A DNA stretch of 64,000 bases from Alviniconcha marisindica (GCA_018857735.1 JABMCL010000013.1:715001-779000), one strand, 5' to 3'. Positions 27,477 through 40,986 are shown, counted from the stretch's first letter. A program made the numbers and translations. The notes: generated by a model from the sequence alone, not told the origin.

Positions 27477-28558
27477 TAAGTTTGAATATAAACAACTCTC
27501 ACTCAACCTTGATCCTAGAAATAATCATATCAGAAGTTTTATCCACAAACGGAAACGAACTTTTCTCCTTTCAATGAAGTTCATAAACGGGCGGCAGCGG
27601 ATTTTGTCCCTTCATTTTTCTTTCCTTTCAGTGTGGTTTTATGTTGTAGAGTTGTTCAGTAGTATTTTACACAAAACTTTTTGAAACTAGTCAATCTCGA
27701 TCCCACTAACCTCGTTATTCTCAACTTCGCAGTGGATTTTTTTTTAGGTTAGACTTAAGTTTATTTCTCTTTTCTCTGTGGGAGCAATCAAGCCACCCCA
27801 CCCGCCTTGTTTCCTTTTGTAATTAAAACAAGAAAAAACTAACTACCTGTACACGCAAAAAGGTTTCGTGTTTTCTGTTGTTTCTTTGTTTTCTGTTGTT
27901 TCTTTTCTTCTTCCTCCTTTTTTTCCCTCTTTTGTTGTTTTTGTTTTTCCCGCCCACCTTGGTTCTTTTTTCGTCACCTCGTTTTGTTTGGAACAAGCCG
28001 GTTGCCCTAATAATAGACATAATTATACCAGAGTGAGAGAGTGAGAAAAAGAAAAGAAATGAGAGCCAGCCAGCCAGACAGCGCGCGTTAGAGAGAGAAA
28101 GAGAGACACAGAGAGAGTTCGCGTGCGTGCGTGCGTGCGTGCATGAATGTGTGCATAGCATGGCGAATTGGATTAAACTATTACTGGCCTTCTGCCACTT
28201 CGCAACTCATTTCTTTTGCATGTTTCAAGATTTACTTTTGTCGCGTGCAACCCTTGCTGGGGGTATGCTACCGCCAGGTTTTTGTTGTTTTTTGTTTGTT
28301 TGGGGTTTTTGTTATTTGTTTTTCCTGTACAGTCTAGGTCGTTTCTTGCCTGACACAACTTTTTATCTTTCTTTCTTTTTCTTTTAAACTTCAAAGCAAT
28401 TTCTGCTATTAATCAATCGGCTGCTGAAAGTGAAATGCAACGTTTCTAACAAAGCTAACTCATACACCCTATAGGCAGCTAAGTAGAAGGATCAGTTTCA
28501 CGATTACCCCAATTTACCAGTTGTACAGAGCAAGTTCAGTAACAGACTTCAATTTTGT

Positions 28559-28875
28559 AAGTAAGTAAACATGATGCTTAACGTCCACAGAAACCATAAG
28601 GCTTATTAGGGACGGGGAGAAGGGAAGGGGGTATGGAGGTGGGGGGAGAGGGAGATTATACACCTGTCGCTACACTATCACCCCCAGAATGACTCCTGCA
28701 TTAAGGTGGGCAGCGATGAGAGCCATTTTAATGTTTCATAAATGCGAGGGACAAAGTCACAAGACAGTGTCCACAGACCACAACTTTTCAAGAGAAAGGA
28801 GAGACGAAGCAGATTCGAACCGAAGTCTCTCTGCTTACCAGCCCAACGCCTTACCGCTAGGCCAGACCGGCTCAC
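28559..28875 (-). mobile_element. tRNA-derived SINE family A with perfect TSD
   Basis: Same structure as the 7-kb copies: tail at the left (AAGTAAGTAAACATGATGCT), tRNA-like head at the right (minus-strand GTGAGCCGGTCTGGCCTAGC). It is bounded by identical TCAATTTTGT at 28549-28558 and 28876-28885. Confidence 0.88.
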
Positions 28876-29136
28876 TCAATTTTGTTCTCAGCTAACATCT
28901 ATAACAATGAAGTCACTCATCCACTTCACGCCGGTTGGCACACAACGCTTCCAGGTCCTACCATGCTCCTCTGTCAAACTGACTTTATACAACCGCCAAG
29001 ATCATACCCACTTTCTAGCCCAGCGATATTCCGAAACGTGCACTGATTTATAGTCTTCTATGACTATAATGTCACTGCAGCTGACAAAACCATACCATGC
29101 ATGGGTAATAGTGCTGTTGGTTCGGCAGTTTAACCA

Positions 29137-29159
29137 AGAAATTATAGTTGCTCATATTA

Positions 29160-29258
<99 letters not shown>

Positions 29259-29319
29259 GGGGGGGAGGGACACAACACACAAACACAAGCACACGGTAAT
29301 ATGAGCAACTGTAATTTCT
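29137..29319. repeat. Inverted repeat enclosing (GT)n(GA)n(G)n
   Basis: AGAAATTATAGTTGCTCATA TTACCGTGTG at the left is matched, inverted with one mismatch, at 29290-29319. Between them lie a (GT)n tract, (GA)n, poly-G and a CA-rich stretch, so the GT and CA parts could also pair. Confidence 0.75.
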
Positions 29320-29365
29320 AATGTTTTAGCTAAACACCGAGACACAAGAGACGCACAACAACGGA

Positions 29366-29387
29366 GTGAGGGAGGGAGGGAGGGAGG

Positions 29388-29447
<60 letters not shown>
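29366..29447. repeat. (GGGA)n(GA)n microsatellite
   Basis: GGGA units then GA to 29447, just right of the inverted-repeat hairpin. Confidence 0.96.
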
Positions 29448-29450
<3 letters not shown>

Positions 29451-29656
29451 ACAAAAGTCCATGCATGTTCTGGTTCTATGGGAACTTTTCATCCAAATTT
29501 TCGCTCATGAGGCCTTCGTCAAGGCCTGCCGGTCGGCTGGATTCCTACGACACGCGATTAGAACTATAAAACACGTCCCATCTCACGCGTCACGCCTTTT
29601 TGCACACGACATGAATTGTAGACGACTAGCGAAGACACATACACTCCAAAATATTT

Positions 29657-29658
<2 letters not shown>

Positions 29659-29727
<69 letters not shown>
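29659..29727. repeat. (CA)n microsatellite
   Basis: About 69 bp of CA. Confidence 0.97.
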
Positions 29728-29729
<2 letters not shown>

Positions 29730-30046
29730 GAAACTGACAAAATCAAAGAAAAACAGCCAAGTTGGTATAAAATTCCCAAATTTTCGGCCTTCCTCGGGGG
29801 TTTTGGGGTTTTTTTTAACAACTGAACGTGGGTAAACACAGTTCACACAACGATTCTTAAAATACCAGGTGACTAAAACTCGAGTGTGTTTAGTCCACAC
29901 GGCGCCAGGGTCTTCAGTTATATATATGCACCACTTTCGAGTCATTTTTGACGCATTTGCACTGCTAGAGACAAGTACTGCTAGAATGCTCTCTTCACGT
30001 TTCTGAAGTTTTCATACACGAAGTAGTTAAAGAGAACGTGTTGTTG

Positions 30047-30192
30047 CGGCACGTTTTGTCACCACGGCACGTTCTGTCACCATGGTGACGTGACAAATTT
30101 GATGTACTGCCTGCATTTAAAAAGAAAAAAAGAAGAAGAAGAAAATTGTCACCCCGACACGTTTTGTCACCATGTGGTAACAAAACGTGCCG
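30047..30192. mobile_element. Small MITE with 19-bp TIRs
   Basis: CGGCACGTTTTGTCACCAC at the left and, inverted, CGGCACGTTTTGTTACCAC at the right (30174-30192). Sub-terminal copies of GCACGTTTTGTCACC repeat inside. A related inverted fragment (GTGGTGACAAAACATGCCGC) lies near 31797-31817. Confidence 0.65.
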
Positions 30193-30199
30193 AAAGGTC

Positions 30200-31180
30200 C
30201 ACTCGGTGTACGTTTTGTCACCCCTTCGCCAGCAACATTATAATCTGTCATTCCTCATTCCCTCGATGTGTGCGTGTGTGTGCGCGCGCGTGTGCGTACG
30301 TGTTTTATTATCCCCGTGTCTACTGGTGTTAAATTGAAATTGTGTACTGCTTTGTGTTGGCTACAAGTCTGCTGTATCTGTACCTCTGTGGGCTATGTCG
30401 AATACGTTTATACAGAGACCGAGTGATCGTGTGGTTTGATCGTGTGTTGTATAAAAAAAATAATTATGTTCTGTAGTTATGTTTGATGGAATGATTGCTA
30501 TGGCTTGATGAAGCTGAAGGTAAACGTGGACTGAATTTGGGTGTGCTGACTGTTTTTGTCACAATGTTTCATCGTACAGCGCCTAGTGAAGTTTATAGCA
30601 TAGTATGCGCCCAACAAGTTTTCTGTATTATCCATTATTTTCCCACCCACTCTCGGACCATGTAGACATTGTGGTCGAACTTCTTTTGAAAACCGTCACT
30701 CCCGACCTTTACGAGCTTTGATCCTTCCACCAACAATAAAACCCCGCCGATATTTGTTCATTAACTACAGGTCACTCCACTCGCTGCTTGCACCGCACAC
30801 TAGCGTTAGAAGTAAAACGAAAAGTCCGATCCAAACTGAAGTTGGCTAATCCAAAGTGTTTTAAAGCGGTGGCTATTTGTTTCAAATGTTTACCGTTTAA
30901 CACAAAAGGAGGTGAGGCAATCTGATTGTAACACAATATCACTGACATTGTCATAAGCATACACAACATAACTGACATAGACAATAAGCAGAATCATCTG
31001 CTTATTATTCAATGGATTCATCAAGTTTTCAAAAGAACTGTGAGAATTTTGCGGAGAAAAATATGATTTAGTGCTTCTGAAGTTCAATGACTTGCACACC
31101 CACCACTGATGCGGAACATTTTAATCACTGTTCATTGTTTTGTTGTTCTTTATTGTTTTTATTCTATTCCTTACTATTTG

Positions 31181-31221
<41 letters not shown>

Positions 31222-31648
31222 TTGGTGACAACAGACCTCTAACTTTTTTGTCGGTTGCGGTAGCCCACTGCACGGAAGTGGAGAGATGACAAAGAAAAAT
31301 GAAGCTTAGTGAACTGCGACGGTAAAAATTTGAGCGCCAGAATTCACGATAGTATGACAAGCAAGCAACGCTATTTGAAAAAAAGAAGAGAGCACCAAGA
31401 GCAATCGACAGAAGTCACACACATAACAAGAGACACAGAAACTGAGACCTAAAGCTCTTAAGGTAACTGTCACCAGGCACGCGAGTAATTATAAGGTACA
31501 TGAAATTATCCAAATGTACATCATCTCTTAAAAGAGAGTTTCAAAGCGCAGGGTATTCAGTATTTCTGCGTCTGCAGTACCCATCTGCTGGATCGTCAGA
31601 ACACACCCACACGCGCACGCAGGAACACCGCCTCCCCAACCCATCCCC

Positions 31649-31695
<47 letters not shown>

Positions 31696-32850
31696 TCACA
31701 TGTACTGATATCCAAGTTTGTTTTTAAAGTACGTGTTCCACACATTGCCTGCAGGATTTGTCACCACCTCGTACACAAAAGCGTGCGGGCATCGCCGTGG
31801 TGACAAAACATGCCGCAACACGTGTGTTTGTCTTCAAATTTAAAGTACAAATCGCAATGATCGTGCTAGACATTTTTTTTAAAACCGGTGTGACATCTAT
31901 GAGGTGGTGAAAGTGGCTCACGGAAACCGGTCAGATAATCACTGTAACTGAACAGATACTTGGCCATCCAGACTACTGCTGGAGCTGTACTAGCAACTCC
32001 CAGCTCCCTTCCCTGTCTAGAACACACACACGCACACACACCTACACACACACACGCACGAACAACACACATACCGCACGCACTCTCTCACTGTGCTGCC
32101 GTTTGTGTTTGTTTGTTTGTTAACCAGTCACACAAAATAACAGCCAGTACGTGTGACCGATTGCTGATTCCCCCCTTGTTATATGCTGATCTTAACCGGT
32201 ATAACGCTAACCTGTAATCGGGCAAGTGCAGTTCTGCAGATATTCACTTTGATTAGGTCTGAATACTCATCTCTTCATCACACTTTCAAAGCCGAGGGAG
32301 GGAGTTTATCAATACTACAATAATACACACATTTTTAAGTCCATTTTCGTTGGTTCTGATGTTACGTTAACAATAAGTTGAATAACACAGTAAAAAAAAA
32401 AAAATGTAAAAAAATTAAAAATAATGTCAAACACTTTTCCTAGTTAGATCTCATGAAACTAATGTCAACTGTTCCAAAAACATAACCACAACCGTCTGAG
32501 TATGTAAATACACAGAAGCAGGGGTACAGACCCTGTGTGGGGTGGGGGGCAGGGGGGGGGGGGGGGGCAGGGGTGTGCAAAACAGTAAATAACATGGTGA
32601 CATGAAGAAAAAGAAAGAAAAGAAAAACATAATATTTATTCAACAATGACCTGTACATTCTCCAGGTGAAAGAAAATACATTGAATCCCCTTCCCCAGCA
32701 TTGGCTCCCTTACTACTTTAACTTAGAACTATTTTATGGTGACAAGCAATACTGGAGAAAACTGCACATTACACTGACGGAGATCACCACAGACTTTCTA
32801 TTATAGTAAGTATTCAACAGAACAGTGGTGAAATGTTGATGAGCACAATC
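30200..32850. other. Intergenic, no gene recognised
   Basis: Contains (CT)n(CA)n at 31181-31220, (CA)n at 31650-31693 and a fragment of the 30-kb MITE near 31797. No exon with family similarity was found. Confidence 0.5.
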
Positions 32851-32859
32851 CCCAACCGC

Positions 32860-33490
32860 ATCCTTCCCCAACATAACAGAAAACAGGGCACTTTCCCAAA
32901 CAGAAAATAGAGCACTTTCTCCAACATAACAGAAAACATATCACTTTCCACAACATAACAGAAAACAACAGTTCCCCCAACAACAGAAAATACAGCACTT
33001 TCACCAACAATCAACGTAACAGAAAACAGATCATTTTCCTCTGCATAGCACCTTAGCAGAAAATTATGCACTTCCCCCTACATAGCACCACAGAAAATAA
33101 AGCACTTTCCCAAACAAAACAGAGAATACAACAGCGTCCCTAACATTGAACATAACAGAAACTAGAGCATTTCCCCCAACACAACAGAAAACAAAGCAGT
33201 TTCACCAACAAAACAAAAAACAGAGCACAGTCCCCAACACAACAGAAAATACACTTCCCCCAACATAACAATTTTAAAGAGAGCATTTTCCACAACATAA
33301 GAGAAACTACAACACTTTTGAAAACTGCCAAAAATTATGGAAAATACAGCAGTTTCCCCAACATAACAGAAATACAACACTTCCCCCAGCAGAACATAAA
33401 ATACACCAGTTTCCCCAACATAACAGAAATACACTTCCCCCAACAGAACATAAAATACAGCACTTTCCTAACATAACAGAAAACAGCACT
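32860..33490. repeat. ~30-bp minisatellite
   Basis: Variable units of CCCCCAACATAACAGAAAAC + AGAGCACTTTC, about 20 copies with differing lengths. Minus-strand ORFs rich in Cys, Phe and Leu are shadows of the array. Confidence 0.85.
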
Positions 33491-33499
33491 GTCTTCCAT

Positions 33500-36400
33500 C
33501 TTCCTTCAAAAATCGCCTTCACAGAGAAGAGCTACACAGAATCAATAAACTTGTGTTCCCTTCATCAGAACCAGCACAGTTTTATCCTTGTTCTGTAGTG
33601 TTGTATTGCAGCGTACATTGCAAAGAAGTTATGGTGTTGTTAATTCTTGGATTTTAACATTCTGTCATTGTGTCGAATCACAAGGCTTCACCACAGGATG
33701 CAGCGGCTAGCTACAAGGATGCATGTAATCAATGTGAGGTTGATTCTGAGTCTGACAGTGGACCCCACACAAAACGCATACATGTGTGCGGGGAAATGTG
33801 ATGAGTCACTAATGAATGGTGGGTAGTGGCAGATAAGCTATTTCAATGTTTTGTTTACTGCCAAAGGCAAGGTCGCTACACTGAGACAATGTCCCTAAAC
33901 CATAACCATACAGAAGCATAATCCAACAACTGCCTTTTATATTTAATACTAGCTTACTAAGTACCTGTGCTGTCCACTTTGTATTGTCATATTTCTTATC
34001 AGTCATTCATTAATATGATTTGTTTTATTTTTTGACACATATTTTCCACCAGTATAATTTTCTTTGGTGACTCCCTCTCTGTGTATTGGCAATCGTAATG
34101 GTTGACTGGGTGTAAAACACCAAGTTACTTACCCTCTCTGTGTCTGTGCTAGAAAATGTGAAGAGATACAATTATGTATTTATACAAGATATTTTTGGCA
34201 TTCATTCATATCTCACCTCAAAAATAGTACTTACTTAAAATCTTTAAATATTCAATACATTTTTCTGAAATATTACTTTAGTTTTCATTTTTGAAAATGG
34301 GGAGAGTATCTATATTATATATATATAATATATATTATTTAGTGACAATACCGGGATTTGAGAAACAACCCTATCTTCCTCTAAAAACGAACAACCAAAC
34401 AGCAGCGGGGAAAGCTTGAGAGAGAGAGACAATAAACAGATAAAGTAACAACACTACTTGACAACAAACACTGTGGGAGTAGGGAAAAAATCACCTGTTC
34501 CAAAAAGTATGCCAACAAGGAAAAGACCCTGTGCAGTGACTAACCATGCGGGCATGGAATGAGTAATGGTAAATTGCAGTACAACTCTTACCCATCTCTG
34601 AAACGAGTACTGTGAACAACTAACGAACAGTACCATCACCATCAGTAAATGTAGGCCCACACCAGTCACTCAGTTCGCAAACAGCGTACACTAATTTGTC
34701 TAAAATGAAAACAACATCGCTTTAGTACGAATCCGATTTTCTTTTAGTTACCGGCTCACCCGATGGGTACTTGCGCAAGTCGAAACAGCAATCGCGCTGA
34801 CACACTGCCCACGGGCGAGTAGCCTACCAGACGTGTTGATGGCTTCCGCTTCCACCGTGCCAAGCGTATCAACTGGCAAAGGGCAATACATAACAAAAGC
34901 CTACTTTTTGAACTGACCGCAAGTGGCTCAATCGCATGTTCAGGCGCACGCATCATGTACACGAGTGTACACCACTGTACCATGGTCCGAGGTCACTACG
35001 GATGAATCACATTGTTTATAAACACGTCTCAGTCTCGATCGACTAAGGCGGAATAATTACCTCTTGTCCTTACATCCAGACCAAAACAACAGTCGATGAA
35101 GTCATTAGTCTGTGCCCTCTGGTTGCAATAACGGGTAAACAGTGGCCCGACGCACACAGCACATTCAAATTTAAAGTCACCCCCTTCCTATTCGCCAAAT
35201 GCCGCCATATTGAAGGGTCGCTGGCGGTAGACGAGAAAACCCGATGCGTTCAGTTGGCTACTACTGAGCGCGCAGCACAGATGTAGCACGTTCAGTAACC
35301 AGTTCGTCTGTAAAGCGGGCAGCACAACTTTTGAACTCAAGCATGTGTAAGGTGAAACGAGGTGCAGCATACTGGCTCCAAAAAGGAGTACACAATGAAG
35401 ACAACGCGCAGTCAAATAATTCTCATAGCAAAGCGAGCTATGACAGAGACAGGTGTTATTATGGCAATGAGATGTAAACACAACGTACCTCTATATCAGT
35501 TGCAGGAACGCAATAAACCACGAGGAATGGCTGTCAGCGTCACACAAAGAAGCCAGCGTCGCAAAGCCAAAACACTCCGATTCTCCGCGCGCACAGTGTG
35601 TCAGTGATCACGTGACTGGAAAACACGCTTTCATTGATAGAACGACAGCTGGGCTGATACGACTCGAGAGTGGAAATTAATGAGCGAGGGTGATTGGCTC
35701 TCGACAAAGGCTCGTTAGCTTCGTTTTATTTACTTAACCCTTTGATTTGCTGTTGATACCCTCGGCCACAGGAACAACCACTGACTTCAGTCATTGCGAA
35801 CACTGACGTCTTCGGAGACAGTTTGTCATTCACTCAGTGACTGAGTTAGTGCAAGGCAATCCCCACTGCAAGACTGAAAAACCGTAGCAATCAGTGGGTA
35901 CAACGACTTGACTGAGTCAGTTGTTCTGATGACAAGGTCATTACTGACTAATTGACGGGCGCTGCCCGGCCCAAGTTCAGTAAGCTGTTCAGTAAGGTAG
36001 GTAGGTAGGCATGTGCACGTGACCATGACCGGCTGAAGACTAAAGCCGGCTGGGCTGAAAAGTCAGTTTGCCCGGCTACTGCAGCAACAAACGCTTTACA
36101 GCTGCAACTGACTCGAGAATTGTTGAGTTCGAGCGAAGATTTTCGAAACGAGTCTCTCACTGAGGTTCAAGTTCGAAGCATCTGTTCACTGGTGCGTGCG
36201 ATCACGGAAAGTTAAGAAATCGGTGACTGACCGTCGGAGTGAAACTGAACTGATCGCCGGTCAGTACTGACTGAGAAAATACCGTGACTCGGAAAACCGT
36301 GCCGCGTCTGCAACTAGTGACCTAAAGTTTACAGTCTCTCAGTACCAGTGACTGTCATCGCCGGCCGTGACTGAACATGAAATAAGCCGGCTGGGAGTCT

Positions 36401-36690
36401 TCCAGTGGCTGCCTATACTGAGGCAGTGGTCACGGAGCGGCGCCGCCGGTCCCGCCAATTATATAATAATCATTTACGGTTTAATAAAACTGAGACCCAT
36501 GACAGTAGTGTCCGGTAAAAATAAATAAAAACAATAGCCGACGTTGATGGTTTTCAGTTCCAGAGACAGCCAAAATTGGCACTGACACTGAGCGGGCCAT
36601 GCCCACTCAAACTCACATAACCGTTACTGACCCGCTGTAATGCCGCGCTTCGAGTGCAAATCAGATCAGTTGCCTACCTAGCTGAGAATT
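33500..36690. other. Intergenic; 34.7-36.7 kb is GC- and CpG-richer
   Basis: Nothing recognisable on either strand. From 35760 to 36450 short motifs such as CAGTGACTG, ACTGACTGAG and GACTGAGTCAG recur without fixed spacing. It could be an unmethylated regulatory or promoter region for an exon I cannot see; that is inference. Confidence 0.35.
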
Positions 36691-36698
36691 ATAGCATA

Positions 36699-36757
36699 AC
36701 CTAATAAGCCTCGTGGTTTCTGTGGACGTTAAGTCAGTAACATGCTTACTTACTAAC
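36699..36757 (+). mobile_element. SINE family A tail fragment
   Basis: CCTAATAAGCCTCGTGGTTT, CTGTGGACGTTAAG and CATGCTTACTTACTAA match the 3' tail of family A on the plus strand. The head is missing. Confidence 0.65.
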
Positions 36758-36823
36758 TTTCAGCTGACGCCGCTTTGACTTTGATTTCACCGGCCTGTCA
36801 AGTTTGTCTGTTATGGACAAGCA

Positions 36824-36926
<103 letters not shown>

Positions 36927-37604
36927 CCTCGTCGATAGGCCAGACTGAATAATTATAGCTTTGTAGGCTTCGCATACTGCCAAGAATTCTGCCTTTAGTT
37001 TTAAGTCAGCTTGAGGTGGTTGCTGCCCAGGCTAGCTACATCCACTCATGAACCACTCAGCAAACCGCCACTAGAATTCTATACCCAGATTTATTTTTTA
37101 TTTTTTTAATTTTTTTAATGCTTGAAAAGTTTAATGTTTCGTAGCGGCCATAAAGGATGAAACAATCAGTTGTTTACTTTTGGCAGTGCCAGATTTCGCA
37201 GGGACGGAACGAACTAAACCGGCTCAGTAACGGTTGAGATGATATTTGTATCCACTGTTGGAACGTTACTGACTTTCTCCGAGCAATTCAAATTATTTGG
37301 CTGCTGAGAAACTACACAATAAGAGACTAATCATAGACCTTATTTTATCATTCAGTCGCTAAGTGTTATATTTTTTAATGCAGACTGCAGAATTACATTC
37401 CAGTATTGGCTGTCTTTCATTCTGTATCCAAACTGTAGCTATATTAAAAAGCACTCTTCAAGTGTATATTAAAAAACGCTTACATTTTAACAGATAGATA
37501 GATAATTGGTTTCTAACGCCCGTTCAACATTGACAAAAATTAATGGGAGACAAAAAGTGCTGACCATACCGGGCCAAACACTGGTTGTGTCACAAAAGAC
37601 AAAA

Positions 37605-38164
<560 letters not shown>

Positions 38165-38737
38165 GGGATAGCTTGATGGTGATTTTTTTCTTTGCCTTGA
38201 ACGGCATGGATGGGGAGGGCGAGGGAAATGTGTCTGAAGGATATATATAGGTTATAGGCATGACAGGGAGAGTGAAAAATATATCATTATGTTCAGGTAG
38301 GTATGTATACATGTATATACATATATGCATGAAGTGGCCTGTGGGTTTTATGTATGCATGAATGTGGGTATCGGTTTCCACAGATATACTATTAGCTATG
38401 AATTTTTATGATGATTTGCATGTGGTTGAAGATGACTATCTACATGTATGTTTTGTTTTGTATTGGTGTTTTTCGCTTCTTCTTTTTTGTTGTTGTGGTT
38501 TTCTAGGAATATAACTTCTGATTAAATATTACCGTAATATGGGTGTGGTTAACTGTTCTCAGTTGTTTTTGTTTGTTTGTTTGTTTGTTTGTTTTGTTTT
38601 TGTTGTTGTTGTTTTGTGTGTGGTCTGAGCGGGGAATGGGTGGACAATATTTCTTCTGTATTTTCCCGTGTATGTTTGTGTCTTGTAGTTATTTTTGGTT
38701 TGTTTTATTTAATTTTATTTATTTCCTTTGCTCCTTT

Positions 38738-38800
38738 AATAATAATAATGGAAACTTGTAAAGCGCCTACGCGCGGGTCAAAGAGCTGAACAAACATAAT
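38738..38800 (-). mobile_element. Retroelement 3' tail with (ATT)n, minus strand
   Basis: AATAATAATAATGGAAACTT GTAAAGCGCCTACGCGCG is the inverse of a GGCGCTTTAC-AAGTTTCC-ATT tail. The upstream body is not defined. Confidence 0.4.
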
Positions 38801-39281
38801 ACACATAGCGTATATATCGAGATAGAGAATGTTGTCCCGAATTTAACAAACAGCTAACACATAATGTACACATAAACAAGGGTCCAAACATAACTATGTG
38901 CAAGTTGCGCGCGCGTGGAGTGCCCATGAGAAGAGGATTGCAACAGTTTAGACAATACACAAGAAGTTACCATTTGTTTCGTTGCATCATCATTCAATGT
39001 GTAATAGCTTTATTTTTTAGTACAGTGTTAGCTGTGCTTACAGTCGTTGCGTGAAAATGTAGATGCCACATAAAAATGTAAGAAGACTAGAAAGAAATCA
39101 AATTGTTGATTTTTTAAAAATATATTTATATATGTATTTTTATCATTTATCTGACGGGAATTCCCTTTGCTTGGATTTTGGGCCAAAAATCAGATTGGAC
39201 CCCGGGCCGGACTGACTTCATTCCTCTTCTCACACGCCGCCTTTTCTAAGTTAGGATCCCCTTGTTCCTCCATCGCCACAT

Positions 39282-39283
<2 letters not shown>

Positions 39284-39363
<80 letters not shown>

Positions 39364-39410
39364 TGTGAGTGTGTGTGTGTGCGTGCGTGCGCCGGTGCGG
39401 GTGTGTGTGT
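39284..39410. repeat. (GT)n microsatellite
   Basis: About 77 bp pure GT, then GAGT and GCGT variants. Confidence 0.96.
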
Positions 39411-40361
39411 GGGTGGGTCAGTGGGGTGATGGTGGTGGTGATAGGGAGTGCGTGTGTATGTGGGGGGGAGGGTGGGGGTGGGGGGGTAGGGAGGTGTGTG
39501 TGTGCGTGACATACACATACAGTACCAAAGGAGTAACGTAGTATTAGTAGTAGTGATAACTGTTTTACATGTTTAATTCAGTGCCAAACTGATGGGAAGA
39601 CTTGATCATTGATGCAATAACATACCAGGCTGAGCTTATAGAAGTTTCAACACATCATCAGTTAAGACCTTGCTGCGGCTACTGAAGTCAAGCAAGCTTT
39701 TACTGAATGCTGAAGAACTTAAGGCGGATTTGCCTCATTGAGAAGTTTGATCAGGTTCTAAATTTCCATAAAGGCTTAAACTTAAGAGAACAGTTTTAGT
39801 CAACTCATGTCAGTTGCACTGACTCTGTTGTGTGTAGTACTTTAGCTAATATCAGTCATAGATATAGTTGTTTGCACAGCACAGTGACTTTAACTCTGGT
39901 TAGAGAATAGCGCTTTGTAAGATTTATTTATTTTATTCTTTTATTTTGTGTAAGTATTTCTCATAATATGAGTATCCAATTTTGTCCCTTCTAGTCATGA
40001 TTCCAGTGCATTCCTGCAAAATCTGTCGTTATGATATTTAAAAAAAGAAGATTTATGTGCACCCCTAGTAATGCAAATATAGCTGCAAACAATTCAGTGC
40101 ATTGAATTATATTAGTGTGGTGTGTCGAGTCGTCTGCTACGGGAGATTACTTCCGGGTTACGACAAACCACCAATCAGCGCTCACGCCTGTGCATAGCGG
40201 CTGCCGAAGACCCCCGAACTGATTCAACGGCAAAACGAGGGCTGATTCCAGAGCCTGAAGGGTTGAGACGGCCACGTTCATTATTCCGGGTCTTGAATCA
40301 CACTGAGGCCGCATATTTTTATAAGGTAACTTTTACTGTTGCTGTTTACGTTTATACGCAA

Positions 40362-40415
<54 letters not shown>

Positions 40416-40417
40416 TT

Positions 40418-40727
40418 GTGAGCCGGTTTGGCCTAGCGGTAAGGCGTTAGGCTGGTACTGAAGTGGAAGGACCTCGGTTCGATACCGCTTCGGCTCTCCT
40501 TTCTCTTGTGGACACTGTCTTGTGACTTTGTCCGTCACTTCCTACTGAAACATTAAAATGGCTCTCATCGCTGCCCATCTTAATGCGGGAATCGTTCTGG
40601 TGGTGACAGTGTAGTAATAGGTATAATCTCCCTCTTCCCCAACCTCCATACCCCCTTCCCCCTCTTCTCCCCATCCCTAATAAGCCTCATGGTTTCTGTG
40701 GACGTTAAGCACCATGTTTACTTACTA
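40418..40727 (+). mobile_element. tRNA-derived SINE family A inserted in a (TA)n tract
   Basis: Plus-strand copy. A box TGGCCTAGCGG at 40429-40439, B box GGTTCGATACC at 40476-40486, body, and tail ending ACCATGTTTACTTACTA. (TA)n flanks both ends (40363-40415 and after 40724), so the microsatellite was the target. Confidence 0.88.
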
Positions 40728-40750
40728 TATATATATATATCTTTAGTGAT

Positions 40751-40986
40751 TTAACCCCTTCACTGCCCCAGCCTGTAAAATTTCCGGACTAAAAGTTGCA
40801 CGGACGCGCCTACAAACAGTGTATTTTCCGGTCTTATAACACTACATCTATTTTCAATGCTATGCGTTTTGACGAAAATTCTTTCACATGCCAATGCAAA
40901 AAAAGAAGACAAAAAAGCTGATGGGTTTCAAATTTCGCACCTGTATAGGTCGTTTTAAAATGACATCATGGCAGTGAAGGGGTTAA
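40751..40986. mobile_element. piggyBac-type MITE with TTAA target duplication
   Basis: TTAA-CCCCTTCACTGCC at the left and GGCAGTGAAGGGG-TTAA at the right: a perfect 13-bp TIR bounded by TTAA on both sides. The interior is 202 bp with no ORF. TTAA duplication and CCC-starting TIRs are hallmarks of piggyBac. Confidence 0.85.

Noticed and set aside
32801..33522. Membrane-protein-like minus-strand ORFs rich in Phe, Leu and Cys
   Set aside because: Frames of a ~30-bp minisatellite; the hydrophobicity is a by-product of the repeat.
40418..40500. tRNA gene
   Set aside because: A and B boxes are present, but no consistent cloverleaf (acceptor and anticodon pairing) could be traced, and the unit is followed by a shared 200-bp body with TSDs, so it is a SINE head.
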